From an uncultured Pseudomonadales bacterium (GTDB lineage: Bacteria; Pseudomonadota; Gammaproteobacteria; Pseudomonadales; Porticoccaceae), in NCBI GenBank assembly GCA_943788445.1, contig CALSQH010000003.1:868001-932000 (forward strand): 64,000 bases of DNA, written 5' to 3'. A program made the position numbers and the translations under genes. Under the pieces are notes generated by a model. It was given only the letters and a program-made list of their open reading frames with translations. It was not told the origin of the DNA and searched no databases. Below, one piece after another: positions 25,915 through 36,635 of the stretch. Within the stretch, counting starts at the first letter, position 1. Each line of letters opens with the position of its first letter.

Positions 25915-26943
25915 ATGAAAAAAATCCTATTCGCTACAACTATGTTTATTGCACTGGTTGTCAGTACTCTAAGTGCCCTAGCAGAAGCTGTGTTACTCAA
26001 TGAAAATGTTCCGGATCGCTATGTCGTTAAGCGAGGCGATACCCTGTGGGATATTTCAGGGGTTTTTCTCCAAGATCCTTGGATGTGGCCCGAAATTTGG
26101 CACGCTAATCAGCAGATTGAAAACCCTCACCTGATATACCCCGGCGACAGCATCACACTTGTCTATATTGATGGCGTCCCTCAATTAATGGTTAATCGCA
26201 GTCGTGATTTAAAGTTGTCTCCAGAAATTAAAAGTTTGGATCATGCCGAGGCGATCAGTGCGCTACCGCTGGATATGATTGACAATTTCCTGTCGAAAAA
26301 CCGTGTCACTGATGATGCCACATTGCGCGGTGCGCCCTATGTGCTCGGAGGCAAAGAGCGTCGTATATTGATGGGAATGGAAGATGACTTTTATGCGCGC
26401 GGAGATTTTAGCGACAATCGATTAAATTATGGAATCTACCGTCGGGGTGACCCCTATCTTGACCCTAAAACCGGTGAGTTACTGGGTATTCGAGCAGTAG
26501 ATGTGGGAGCCGCAAAAGTCAAAGCGGTCAAAGACGATATTGCAACATTGGGCGTTAGCCGCGCGTCGGGTGAGATCCGTATTCAAGACCGCCTGCTGCT
26601 CAGCGAAGAGCGCACTCTGGCATCAACATTTTATCCACGAGCGCCGGAGACGAAGATTAAGGCCTCTGTTTTGAATGTGGAAGACGGCGTCCGTAATGCC
26701 GGCGCCTTAGATGTTGTCGCCATTAACCGCGGTGACCGAGAAGGATTGCAGGCGGGCGATACGCTGGCTATATATAAGCGCGGAGATATTACCAAGGATC
26801 GCATTGCCAACCAGCGAGTTCGGCTTCCCGACGAGCGAATCGGTTTGTTAATGGTCTTTTATACCTACGAAAAAATGAGCTTTGGTCTGGTTATGGAGGC
26901 CGATCGACAAATTGATATAGGCGACCTGCTTACTAATCCATAA
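25915..26943 (+). CDS. LysM-domain exported protein
   Basis: The 342-residue protein has a Sec signal peptide (MKKILFATTMFIALVVSTLS, cleavage near ALAEA) and one LysM peptidoglycan-binding domain at about residues 35-80 (RYVVKRGDTLWDISGVFLQD, WHANQQIENPHLIYPGDSI). The rest (about 100-342) has no enzyme motif I recognise. Homologues sit between def and dprA in many Gammaproteobacteria as a conserved hypothetical; here that order is kept. Probably a periplasmic, cell-wall-associated protein. Not proven to be an enzyme. Confidence 0.9.
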   Translation: MKKILFATTMFIALVVSTLSALAEAVLLNENVPDRYVVKRGDTLWDISGVFLQDPWMWPEIWHANQQIENPHLIYPGDSITLVYIDGVPQLMVNRSRDLKLSPEIKSLDHAEAISALPLDMIDNFLSKNRVTDDATLRGAPYVLGGKERRILMGMEDDFYARGDFSDNRLNYGIYRRGDPYLDPKTGELLGIRAVDVGAAKVKAVKDDIATLGVSRASGEIRIQDRLLLSEERTLASTFYPRAPETKIKASVLNVEDGVRNAGALDVVAINRGDREGLQAGDTLAIYKRGDITKDRIANQRVRLPDERIGLLMVFYTYEKMSFGLVMEADRQIDIGDLLTNP

Positions 26944-26970
26944 AGTAATTTCTCAATACAAGGAGTGCCC

Positions 26971-28101
26971 GTGGACAAGGAATGTCACTACGCGCTGGTT
27001 TCTCAGCATCTCGAAAATTTCAAAGTAAAAGTGCAGCGACAGCTACTCGAGCATGCGGGTAGTTATAGGGCGATATATGAGCGCCCGCCCAGTGAGTATG
27101 CTGAGCAGCTGCGACCATTGTTAGAAAACCTCCAAGAGCAGTACCAGCAGCAGAACTGGCGCAATCGGTTAGATGCCATAGACGAGCGTATGGAGAAATG
27201 TGCTGCGCAGATTATCCCGATGACCTGCCCTGACTATCCCGCGCTGCTCAAGCAAACTGTTGGCGCACCACCATTACTCTATATCCGTGGCAATGATGAG
27301 AATCTGCATTTGCCGCAAATTGCCATTGTTGGCAGTCGTCGTATGACCCGAGGTGGCAAAACCAACGCTCAGGACTGGAGTAAATTTCTCGCGGCCGGCG
27401 GATTTGTTATCACCAGCGGCTTGGCTCAGGGTGTTGACGGCATTGCTCACGCTGGCGCGCTTGCGGCAAAAGGTAAAACTATCGCAGTGATGGGTACGGG
27501 CATTGATATTATCTACCCGCGGGCACATCGCAGATTGGCAGAGGAGATTATTGAACAGGGCGGTACCTTAGTGACTGCGTTTGATCCGGGCACACCGCCG
27601 CTACCCACTCATTTCCCCAGCAGAAATCGTATTATTAGTGGTCTTAGCTTGGGCGTATTGGTGGTTGAAGCTGCGCCGAAGAGCGGTTCGCTAATAACTG
27701 CACGTTATGCTCTTGAGCAGAATCGTGAAGTATTTGCCATTCCAGGCTCCATTCACAATCCCCAGAGTCGTGGGTGTCATCAACTTATTAAACAGGGTGC
27801 ACATCTTGTTGAGCGGGCTAAGGATATTATTGATGAGTTGCAGGGTTCTCTAGCTGGATTTACACTAATGCCCGAACAGAATATATCTGCGCATCAATTG
27901 GCTGCATCAGCGACAGGCATGGCTAATTTGTTGGCTGACGAGTTAAGGCTGCTATCGGTGCTCGGCTTTGAACCTGTTGATATGGATAGCTTGAACGTTG
28001 ATGGTCTATTTTCCACTGCAGAGTTATCAAGACTGTTGGTCTCTTTGGAGTTAAAAGGGCTGGTTGAAAACCACAATGGGTTCTATCAGCGGTTGAGCTG
28101 A
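26971..28101 (+). CDS. dprA: DNA processing protein DprA/Smf
   Basis: DprA loads RecA on incoming single-stranded DNA during natural transformation. I chose the GTG at 26971 because AAGGAG ends five bases earlier; another GTG at 26965 overlaps that site. The Rossmann-like core is clear: IAIVGSRRMTRGGKTNAQDW near residue 114, SGLAQGVDGIAHAGALAAKG, VMGTGIDIIYPRAHRRLAE, FPSRNRIISGLSLGVLVVEA and GSLITARYALEQNREVFAIPG. A C-terminal winged helix (about residues 320-376) is also present. Length 376 is normal. Confidence 0.94.
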   Translation: MDKECHYALVSQHLENFKVKVQRQLLEHAGSYRAIYERPPSEYAEQLRPLLENLQEQYQQQNWRNRLDAIDERMEKCAAQIIPMTCPDYPALLKQTVGAPPLLYIRGNDENLHLPQIAIVGSRRMTRGGKTNAQDWSKFLAAGGFVITSGLAQGVDGIAHAGALAAKGKTIAVMGTGIDIIYPRAHRRLAEEIIEQGGTLVTAFDPGTPPLPTHFPSRNRIISGLSLGVLVVEAAPKSGSLITARYALEQNREVFAIPGSIHNPQSRGCHQLIKQGAHLVERAKDIIDELQGSLAGFTLMPEQNISAHQLAASATGMANLLADELRLLSVLGFEPVDMDSLNVDGLFSTAELSRLLVSLELKGLVENHNGFYQRLS

Positions 28102-28258
28102 GCAAGGCTAAAAAACTTCAGTCTAGGTAAACGATTAAGAGTTGTTGCCCTAGAATTTTGGCGAATATAAATATAGGCTGAGGGCAGACATTATCAATTG
28201 TTGCGTCGAGCTGAAAGTTCCGGTAGCCTGCGCTCCTTTCTTAAAATGGTGACTAATA

Positions 28259-28765
28259 ATGAGCAAGCCTTTTGTTGCAATCTTGATGGGTTCCGATTCC
28301 GATTTACCGGTAATGGAAGCCAGTTTTAAGATCCTCAAAAAATTCGATATTCCCTTTGAAGTAAAGGTGACTTCCGCGCACCGTACTCCTCAGGCAACCC
28401 ATAGTTATGTGACGGATGCAGATGCCCGTGGATGTGTGGCATTTATCTGTGCAGCTGGTATGGCAGCCCATTTGGCGGGTGCAGTTTCGGCGACTACTTT
28501 ACGTCCAGTTATTGGCGTACCGATTAATGGTTCGCTGGATGGATTGGATGCGCTTCTGGCTACAGTTCAAATGCCGGGCGGAATCCCAGTTGCAACGGTT
28601 GCTATTGGCACTGCCGGGGCTAAAAACGCCGCCTATCTCGCAGCGCAGATTATCGCTGTTTCTGATTCAACCATGCATGAAAAACTCCTGAAAGAACGCG
28701 CCGATAATGCCGCAGCAATCATTGCTAAAGATGCCGCGTTACAGGAAAAGCTTCGCAACGGATAA
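28259..28765 (+). CDS. purE: N5-carboxyaminoimidazole ribonucleotide mutase
   Basis: PurE interconverts N5-CAIR and CAIR in purine synthesis. The 168-residue class I protein shows MGSDSDLPVMEASFKILKKF, VTSAHRTPQ with the catalytic His, and the FICAAGMAAHLAGAVSATTL and PVIGVPINGSLDGLDALLAT loops. The usual partner purK does not follow; tsaC does, seven bases on. The 157 bases before it show no gene. Confidence 0.96.
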   Translation: MSKPFVAILMGSDSDLPVMEASFKILKKFDIPFEVKVTSAHRTPQATHSYVTDADARGCVAFICAAGMAAHLAGAVSATTLRPVIGVPINGSLDGLDALLATVQMPGGIPVATVAIGTAGAKNAAYLAAQIIAVSDSTMHEKLLKERADNAAAIIAKDAALQEKLRNG

Positions 28766-28772
28766 TCTCTCC

Positions 28773-30249
<1,477 letters not shown>

Positions 30250-30295
30250 TATTCTGGAAACTTACACCCTAGAGGCTAACACCATGGAAGCCAAT

Positions 30296-31114
30296 ATGCC
30301 TGATAAATACGCTGTTTTTGGTAACCCGGTTACCCATAGTCGATCACCGCAGATTCACGCGGAATTTGCCGCCGCCACCAGCCAGAATCTCAGCTACGAA
30401 AAACAGCTTGTTGCGATTGATGGTTTTGAAGTCGCGGCAGATGAATTCTTCGCCTCTGGCGGCAAGGGTTTAAATATCACCCTGCCCTTTAAGCAAGAAG
30501 CCTATTCTTACGCCGCACGTTTGACATCACGTGCCCGCCGAGCCGGTGCCGTGAATACTTTGACGATGCAGGCTGATGGCACAGTGATTGGAGATACTAC
30601 GGATGGAGTCGGCATGGTGGCGGATATGGTCCAAAATCTCGGCTGGCAGATTCGTGCGAAGCGGGTTTTGGTGCTCGGCGCCGGCGGTGCGGTGCGGGGA
30701 ATTTTAGCGCCTCTAATGGCTGAACAGCCGCAGCATGTTGTGATAGCAAATCGTACCTTAGAAAAAGCACTACAGCTGTCCAAAGGTTTTTCCGAACTGG
30801 GCTATATTCTCGGCTGTGGATTCGATATGTTGCCCGGCCAAGAGTTTGATCTGGTTATCAATGGCACCAGCGCCAGCTTGGCCGGCGGCATGCCGCCGCT
30901 GCCGGATGATCTGATCCCTTCAGGCTCGGCCTGTTACGATATGATGTATGCTGCGGAGCCAACGCCGTTTATGAAGTGGGGTCAGCGTTTGGGTGCTGAT
31001 ACTGCAGACGGTTTGGGGATGTTGGTTGAGCAGGCCGCCGAATCGTTCTATATCTGGCGCCAAGTAAAGCCGCAGACCGCTACGGTTATAGCAGCGCAGC
31101 GAAAATCACTTTAA
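30296..31114 (+). CDS. aroE: Shikimate dehydrogenase
   Basis: AroE reduces 3-dehydroshikimate with NADPH in aromatic amino acid synthesis. The likely start is the ATG at 30296 (MPDKYAVFGNPVTHSRSPQI, 272 residues). Frames starting at 30236 or 30284 add a tail not seen in the family. The substrate-binding NPVTHSRSP, the catalytic Lys in LNITLPFKQEAY and the NADP loop VLGAGGAVRGILAPL are present. It overlaps the convergent gamma-carbonic anhydrase gene by four bases at the stops. Confidence 0.95.
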   Translation: MPDKYAVFGNPVTHSRSPQIHAEFAAATSQNLSYEKQLVAIDGFEVAADEFFASGGKGLNITLPFKQEAYSYAARLTSRARRAGAVNTLTMQADGTVIGDTTDGVGMVADMVQNLGWQIRAKRVLVLGAGGAVRGILAPLMAEQPQHVVIANRTLEKALQLSKGFSELGYILGCGFDMLPGQEFDLVINGTSASLAGGMPPLPDDLIPSGSACYDMMYAAEPTPFMKWGQRLGADTADGLGMLVEQAAESFYIWRQVKPQTATVIAAQRKSL

Positions 31115-31653
31115 TCGTTTTCGACGAGATACTGGTCTTTTAGTTTTACATAGTTGGCCGCAGAGTAGGCGAAGAAGGTCTTTTCCTTTTCTGATAGTGC
31201 GCGCATCTGTTTGCAGGGATTGCCTACATAAACAAACCCACTTAAGAGGGTTTTCCCTGGCGGCACCATACAGCCGGCACCGACAATCACTTCATCTTCA
31301 ATCACTGCGCCATCATTAACAATCGCACCATTGCCGATCAGTATTCGGTTGCCAACTGTGCAACCGTGAAGCACTGCGCGGTGACCAATCACGACATCAT
31401 CACCTATGAGTAGTGGCCAGCCATTGGGGTTGAAGTCGCTGGCGTGGGTAATATGCAGCACGGCGTTATCCTGCACATTGGAGCGGTCGCCGATTCTTAT
31501 GAAGTGCATATCGCCGCGAATAACTGCGCCGGGCCATACCGATGCATCCTCACCCAGATGCACATCGCCGATAACGGTTGCGGCGGGGTCGATGTAGACG
31601 CGCTTACCGAGTTTTGGGGAAATACCCCTGTGGCTGCGAATTGAGTGATCCAT
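31111..31653 (-). CDS. Gamma-class carbonic anhydrase-like protein (YrdA family)
   Basis: The 180-residue left-handed beta-helix protein has hexapeptide repeats from about residue 20 (VIGDVHLGEDASVWPGAVIR, VVIGHRAVLHGC, ILIGNGAIVNDG). Metal-site histidines can be seen at HITH and GHRAVLH. E. coli YrdA, encoded beside aroE, belongs to this family, and many members bind zinc without proven activity. Convergent with aroE, as in E. coli. Enzyme activity is not established from sequence. Confidence 0.9.
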   Translation of the reverse strand: MDHSIRSHRGISPKLGKRVYIDPAATVIGDVHLGEDASVWPGAVIRGDMHFIRIGDRSNVQDNAVLHITHASDFNPNGWPLLIGDDVVIGHRAVLHGCTVGNRILIGNGAIVNDGAVIEDEVIVGAGCMVPPGKTLLSGFVYVGNPCKQMRALSEKEKTFFAYSAANYVKLKDQYLVEND

Positions 31654-31702
31654 ATGTACTTATGTCCGATATAATAAAGACTCCTATTGTGGTGATATTT
31701 AG

Positions 31703-31942
31703 ATGGCTTTTTCAACCCAAAAACGATTTATTGCAGGTGTGACCTGTCCCAAGTGTGCGAAGATGGATAAATTGCAGGCTTATTCTGTGGATGGTGTTGA
31801 TTTCCGTGAATGTGTTAGCTGTGGTTTTGTTGATCAGATGCGTGTTTTTTCTGAACCGCGGGAGTTGGAGACGCGGGTTAATAGTGCGGCTGATTTGCCG
31901 GAGAATAAGGTTTCAACGGTTAAGTTGGTTGATCCTAGCTAG
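31703..31942 (+). CDS. yheV: YheV-family putative zinc-binding protein
   Basis: A 79-residue protein of the DUF2387 (YheV) family. Four cysteines in two pairs, TCPKCAKMDK near residue 14 and CVSCGFVD near residue 39, form a zinc ribbon. In E. coli yheV follows prlC; here prlC is absent and the gene is alone. Function unknown. Confidence 0.85.
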   Translation: MAFSTQKRFIAGVTCPKCAKMDKLQAYSVDGVDFRECVSCGFVDQMRVFSEPRELETRVNSAADLPENKVSTVKLVDPS

Positions 31943-32338
31943 TCTGATGATCTATTTTGTTGATATTCGTACCATTCTGCTCGGGCCGCAATATCCCGAG
32001 CCGCACTATCAGGGAACAATTCCCGCTTTCAAATACACAGGTTCAGTGCGTTTTGGCAGTGCTTGCTTCTAAGGATTTGTTGTTTTGTATCGGCGAGTTT
32101 TTTGCGAAAATTACCCCCTAACATTGCGTCCCTGCTTTGGGAGTTTATAAAAGGTTGGGATGTAGAGCTGAGGTGGATAAGGGTGTTATCGCCCGGCTCT
32201 TGCAGCATCAGCCAAGACAAACCCTTGGTAGAGAAGATTATTGGATGCCATCGTCTCTGTTTGTTGTAGGCGAAAGCTCTTTTTTCTTTAGCCTTGCCTA
32301 CCTTAGCCCGGCCGGCACTCACAAAACTAAAAACCCCT
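31943..32338. other. Gene-free stretch, about 400 bases
   Basis: Several short frames exist but none has a ribosome site, sensible composition or neighbours that support it. No clear terminator, repeat or RNA structure seen. Confidence 0.5.
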
Positions 32339-32968
32339 CTAATGCAGCCGCACCCTAGAATTCTGGCTTTTAAACAGCAGACGAATATTCGAAGACTCCG
32401 TCAAACAGGGGAAACGCTCTGTAGGGTCTTTCCCCAATCCGCTGGTATATTCGAACAGTTTTGCACCCAGGGTTTTATTTCTGGCTATGGAAGCAAGCAG
32501 TTTATCGTTGAGCAGTTGAATGGCACCGTCGATCTGATTGGCAAAAGGTTCGCCAATAATATGGTGCACAATCAAGTTCGATCTGGTCATGTTGACCGGT
32601 ATAACCGGACAGTTGTAATTAGCGCTGAGTACATCATTGAGTTCTTCAATCAGCCGGTGCGCTAGATAAGCCTGATACATATTCGCTTCTAAGCTCTCTT
32701 CCACAGACATAATCCCTTCGGGAATATCAAGAAACTCCTTGGCGGTGACAATTTGTTGGGCGATTTCGCCGCCAATACCCGCGCAGCTGAGGAAATCTTC
32801 AAAAGCTGAAATGAAATCAGGCACCAATTCCACATACCTTTCGATAAATGATGCTAATGCAGTAGTCCCATCACCCTCTCTCAGCCGTATAGAAGAGTGC
32901 AAATGCTGTACGCGTTCGTTTAAGTAGGCAACCAAAAATTCACTACTTTGTGCCGAAAGTGGGGGCAT
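32339..32968 (-). CDS. Unknown conserved-looking 209-residue protein
   Basis: I do not recognise this protein. It has no signal peptide and no membrane helix. It is acidic and mostly helical (ALASFIERYVELVPDFISAF, EESLEANMYQAYLAHRLIEE), which looks like a helical bundle. Composition and codon use fit the host, supporting a real gene. The start MPPLSAQSSEFLVAYLNERV has only a weak ribosome site. It stands alone between the yheV stretch and the cox operon, divergent from coxB. Confidence 0.6.
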   Translation of the reverse strand: MPPLSAQSSEFLVAYLNERVQHLHSSIRLREGDGTTALASFIERYVELVPDFISAFEDFLSCAGIGGEIAQQIVTAKEFLDIPEGIMSVEESLEANMYQAYLAHRLIEELNDVLSANYNCPVIPVNMTRSNLIVHHIIGEPFANQIDGAIQLLNDKLLASIARNKTLGAKLFEYTSGLGKDPTERFPCLTESSNIRLLFKSQNSRVRLH

Positions 32969-33296
32969 GGGTAACTCGCTGTCGATGTTTTAGTCGAGGA
33001 AATATCCATTTGCTGGGGTTAAATCCACTCAGGGCCGCTGGTTTAGCTTCAGCGACCATGATCTAAATCTAGCAGAAAATGTGTCCTGCGCCATAAAGTT
33101 TAGTGATTTTTTGTTGTTTGGCCGAAGACATGCGGTGTATTTGCGCTCGGCAAATCAAGCTGTTTTGCAGTAGTGATAACAGTTTTGCTTTGGTATACTG
33201 CCGCCGCTTTTGAGCTGCTGGGTTAGATTAGCCGAGTAAATTTAAAAAAGTTTCGGCTTTAAAATTGAAATTACAATTACCACGGAGAAACAAGCG
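32969..33296 (+). promoter_or_regulatory. Upstream region of the cox operon
   Basis: 328 bases without a gene between two divergent genes. TGGTATACT at 33191-33199 is an extended -10 promoter candidate for coxB, about 100 bases before its start. No good -35 at standard distance, so an activator may be needed. Ribosome site CACGGAGAAA precedes the coxB ATG. Confidence 0.4.
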
Positions 33297-34442
33297 ATGT
33301 TGAAAAGAGCGCAAGCACTTTTCTTGAGTCTATTGAGTCTTGTTGTTTTATTGCCCATAGCGGGCAGTGCATTGGCTGAAAGTTCAGCTAGCCAACTCAA
33401 TATGCCCCAAGGTGTCACCGAAGTCAGTCAAGTAGCTTATGACATTCACATGATCATGATCTGGGTCTGTACCGTTATAGGCGTCGGTGTTTTTGGTTTT
33501 ATGTTCTACGTGATGTATGCGCACCGCAAATCCCGCGGCGCCGTAGCGGAAAACTTTCATGAACATTTAGGTGTTGAGTTGCTTTGGACTATTGTCCCCA
33601 CAATCATTTTGATTGTGATGGCTTTTCCAGCGACCACAGCACTTTTAAAAGTCTACGATACAGATAACCCAGATATCGAGATTAAAATTACTGGTTACCA
33701 GTGGAAATGGCAGTACGAGTACCTCGGCGAAGGCGTCAAGTTCATGAGTGAACTTAACACCTCTCTCGACGAAGTCTACGGTCGTGCGCCCAAAGGCGAG
33801 CACTACCTCCGCGAAGTGACTGAGCCATTGGTTCTTCCCGTCGGCAAAAAAATTCGCTTCCTAGTAACGGGCAATGACGTTATCCACTCCTGGTGGGTTC
33901 CCGACTTTGGCGTCAAGCGCGATGCAATTCCAGGTCTGTTTACTGCAGGCTGGGCAAAGACTGACGAGCCTGGCATCTATGTAGGTGAATGTACCGAACT
34001 CTGTGGTCTCGGCCATGCCTTTATGCCTGTAGTTGTTGAGGTTAAAGAAGAAGCCGAATACAACGAGTGGTTGGCTGGCAAGAAAGCTGAAGCAGCTGAA
34101 TATGCCTCGACTATTGGCAAGCAGTGGTCAGCTGAAGAGTTGATGGTTAAAGGTGAAGAGGTTTACATACGTAGCTGTGCAGCCTGCCACCAAGCTAATG
34201 GTGAAGGTATTCCTGGCGTATTCCCCGCTCTCAAGAATAGCCCGATTGCACTGGGCGCAATGGAAGGTCATATCGCAATTCTGATCGACGGTGTCGCTGG
34301 TTCGTCCATGCAGTCATTTGCCGAGCAGCTTTCCGAGGTGGATATTGCAGCAGTTGTTCACTATGAACGAAATGCCTGGGGCAACAATGTTGGCGATGTA
34401 ACTCAGCCGCTTGATGTTCTCAATTACAAGCAAAGCAAATAA
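33297..34442 (+). CDS. coxB: Cytochrome c oxidase subunit II with fused cytochrome c domain
   Basis: Subunit II receives electrons from cytochrome c through the CuA centre. The 381 residues contain a signal peptide (about 1-27), two membrane helices (about 45-70 and 95-115) and a periplasmic CuA domain (HSWWVPDFGVKRDAIPG, GECTELCGLGHAFMPVVVEV with C-x3-C, His and Met). A C-terminal class I cytochrome c domain follows with haem site CAACHQANGEGIPGVFP near residue 300. The fused haem domain makes this caa3-like. It opens the coxB-coxA-cox11-coxC operon. Confidence 0.95.
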   Translation: MLKRAQALFLSLLSLVVLLPIAGSALAESSASQLNMPQGVTEVSQVAYDIHMIMIWVCTVIGVGVFGFMFYVMYAHRKSRGAVAENFHEHLGVELLWTIVPTIILIVMAFPATTALLKVYDTDNPDIEIKITGYQWKWQYEYLGEGVKFMSELNTSLDEVYGRAPKGEHYLREVTEPLVLPVGKKIRFLVTGNDVIHSWWVPDFGVKRDAIPGLFTAGWAKTDEPGIYVGECTELCGLGHAFMPVVVEVKEEAEYNEWLAGKKAEAAEYASTIGKQWSAEELMVKGEEVYIRSCAACHQANGEGIPGVFPALKNSPIALGAMEGHIAILIDGVAGSSMQSFAEQLSEVDIAAVVHYERNAWGNNVGDVTQPLDVLNYKQSK

Positions 34443-34455
34443 GGGAGATACGAAT

Positions 34456-36030
34456 ATGGCACATGGTCCCGCAACTCTAGCAGACGGCTGGAAGGCTTAT
34501 ATAAGCCGCTGGGTGTTTACTACTAACCATAAAGATATCGGTACACTGTACCTGTGGTTCAGCTTTGCAATGTTTATTCTGGGTGGTGCGTTTGCAATGA
34601 TCATCCGCGCCGAGCTTTTCCAGCCCGGTATGCAGCTGATTAAGCCCGAATTTTTCAATCAGATGACCACTATGCACGGACTGGTCATGGTCTTCGGCGC
34701 TATTATGCCGGCCTTTGTTGGACTGGCTAACTGGATGATTCCCCTGATGATCGGGGCACCAGATATGGCACTTCCACGTATGAACAACCTGAGCTTCTGG
34801 ATCCTGCCTTTCGCGTTTGCGATCCTCACCTCAACACTGTTTATGGAAGGCGGCGGTCCAAACTTCGGTTGGACGTTCTACGCGCCACTGTCGACCACCT
34901 ACGCACCTGAGTCAGTTAACTTCTTTATCTTCGCAATCCATATTATGGGTGCCTCATCAATTATGGGCTCCATTAATATTATTGCTACGGTAATGAATAT
35001 GCGCGCACCGGGCATGACTTACATGAAGATGCCGCTGTTCGTATGGACCTGGGTGATTACTGCCTTCTTGCTGGTTGCTGTTATGCCAGTATTGGCCGGT
35101 GCAGTGACTATGATGTTGATGGATATTAACTTCGGTACCAGCTTCTTCAATGCCGCTGGTGGCGGTGATCCGGTTCTGTTCCAGCACGTGTTCTGGTTCT
35201 TCGGTCATCCCGAGGTATATATCATTATCCTGCCAGCATTTGGTGTGGTATCGCAGATTATCCCAACCTTTAGCCGCAAGCCGTTGTTTGGCTACTCGTC
35301 AATGGTTTACGCCACTGCAGCGATTGCCTTCCTATCGTTTGTTGTCTGGGCGCACCACATGTTCACTGTAGGTATGCCAATCGCCGGTGAGCTGTACTTT
35401 ATGTACGCCACTATGTTGATTGCTGTGCCAACAGGTGTGAAGGTCTTTAACTGGATCACCACCATGTACAAAGGCTCTCTGACCTTTGAAACCCCCATGC
35501 TATTCAGTATTGCTTTTGTAATCCTGTTTACCTTTGGCGGCTTCACCGGTCTGATGTTGTCGATTGCAGCAGCAGATATGCAGTATCACGATACCTACTT
35601 TGTGGTAGCTCACTTCCATTATGTAATGGTTGCGGGCGCGGTATTTAGTGGCACAGCTGCTATCTACTACTGGCTGCCAAAGTGGTGTGGAAAGATGTAC
35701 AACGAAACCATGGGACAGGTGCAGTTCTGGGTAGCATTTATCGGCTTTAACATCGCCTTTATGCCACAGCACTTCTTGGGTCTGGCTGGTATGCCACGTC
35801 GCTATGCGGATTACGGTCTGCAGTTTGCTGACTGGAATATGGTTTCCAGTATCGGTGCATTTATCTACGGTGGTGCTCAGATCATGTTGTTATTCAATGT
35901 GGTTATGACTATCAGAAAGGGCAAGCCAGTAGTTGAAGATAAAGTATGGGAAGGCGCTGAAGGTCTCGAGTGGACTGTTGCAACGCCGGCGCCATACCAC
36001 ACATTTGAAAAGCCACCAGAGGTTAAATAA
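34456..36030 (+). CDS. coxA: Cytochrome c oxidase subunit I
   Basis: The catalytic subunit holds low-spin haem and the haem-CuB centre. The start is the ATG at 34456 (MAHGPATLADGWKAYISRWV) behind AAGGGAGA; 524 residues. Twelve membrane helices can be traced. Ligands: MTTMHGLVMVFG (low-spin haem His), HPEVYIIILPAFG (CuB His and the cross-linked Tyr), AHHMFTVGM (CuB His pair), and HDTYFVVAHFHYVM (both haem His). The glutamate/Tyr D- and K-channel landmarks look normal, an A-type proton pump. Confidence 0.97.
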   Translation: MAHGPATLADGWKAYISRWVFTTNHKDIGTLYLWFSFAMFILGGAFAMIIRAELFQPGMQLIKPEFFNQMTTMHGLVMVFGAIMPAFVGLANWMIPLMIGAPDMALPRMNNLSFWILPFAFAILTSTLFMEGGGPNFGWTFYAPLSTTYAPESVNFFIFAIHIMGASSIMGSINIIATVMNMRAPGMTYMKMPLFVWTWVITAFLLVAVMPVLAGAVTMMLMDINFGTSFFNAAGGGDPVLFQHVFWFFGHPEVYIIILPAFGVVSQIIPTFSRKPLFGYSSMVYATAAIAFLSFVVWAHHMFTVGMPIAGELYFMYATMLIAVPTGVKVFNWITTMYKGSLTFETPMLFSIAFVILFTFGGFTGLMLSIAAADMQYHDTYFVVAHFHYVMVAGAVFSGTAAIYYWLPKWCGKMYNETMGQVQFWVAFIGFNIAFMPQHFLGLAGMPRRYADYGLQFADWNMVSSIGAFIYGGAQIMLLFNVVMTIRKGKPVVEDKVWEGAEGLEWTVATPAPYHTFEKPPEVK

Positions 36031-36040
36031 GAGCAAGCAT

Positions 36041-36595
36041 ATGAGCCTCGCAGCCTCTAATCGCAAGTTGTTGATTAAACTCCTTTTGGGGGCTGTCGCT
36101 ATGTTTGGATTTGCGATCTTTGTATTGCCGCCAATCTATACGCTGTTTTGTGAAATCACCGGTCTCGGTGGCAAAACAAGCGGCGAATATACGGCAGTTG
36201 ATGTAAGGGTCGACACCTCGCGCGAGGTGACGGTTAGGTTTGTCGCCTCAAATAATGCGTTGATGCCGTGGGAGTTTAGGCCCACCTTGGATAAAGTTGT
36301 GGTTCACCCGGGCGAGCCAACGGAAATTACGTATTTTGCTCACAACACAACCTCTGAAGATATGGTTTCCCAAGCGATACCAAGTCTGGTGCCAAACAAT
36401 GTGGCCGATTATTTTCATAAAACAGAATGCTTCTGTTTTGACAATCAGCCGCTGGCAGCAGGAGAGCAGGCAGAATTGAAGCTTGTATTTATAGTAGATC
36501 CGGATTTGCCGGTTAGCGTGAGCAGCATGACGTTATCCTACACACTGTTCGATATTACCGATCGCACAGCTTTTCCGGTAGCACAGATTCAGTAG
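36041..36595 (+). CDS. cox11: Cytochrome c oxidase assembly protein CtaG/Cox11
   Basis: Cox11 delivers copper to CuB of subunit I. The ATG at 36041 (MSLAASNRKLLIKLLLGAVA) gives 184 residues with one N-terminal membrane helix and a periplasmic copper domain ending in the TECFCFDNQPLAAGE motif with the Cu-binding C-x-C pair. A longer frame from 35933 overlaps coxA and is not conserved. It lies between coxA and coxC as in Pseudomonas. Confidence 0.95.
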   Translation: MSLAASNRKLLIKLLLGAVAMFGFAIFVLPPIYTLFCEITGLGGKTSGEYTAVDVRVDTSREVTVRFVASNNALMPWEFRPTLDKVVVHPGEPTEITYFAHNTTSEDMVSQAIPSLVPNNVADYFHKTECFCFDNQPLAAGEQAELKLVFIVDPDLPVSVSSMTLSYTLFDITDRTAFPVAQIQ

Positions 36596-36635
36596 TTTTC
36601 AGTGATAGCTGGAAACAGAAAAACGGAGAGTAACA

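Noticed and set aside
31943..32665. Plus-strand frames across 32063-32665
   Set aside because: No ribosome sites. They overlap the minus-strand 209-residue gene, and their translations have the Cys/Arg/Trp-rich look of non-coding frames.
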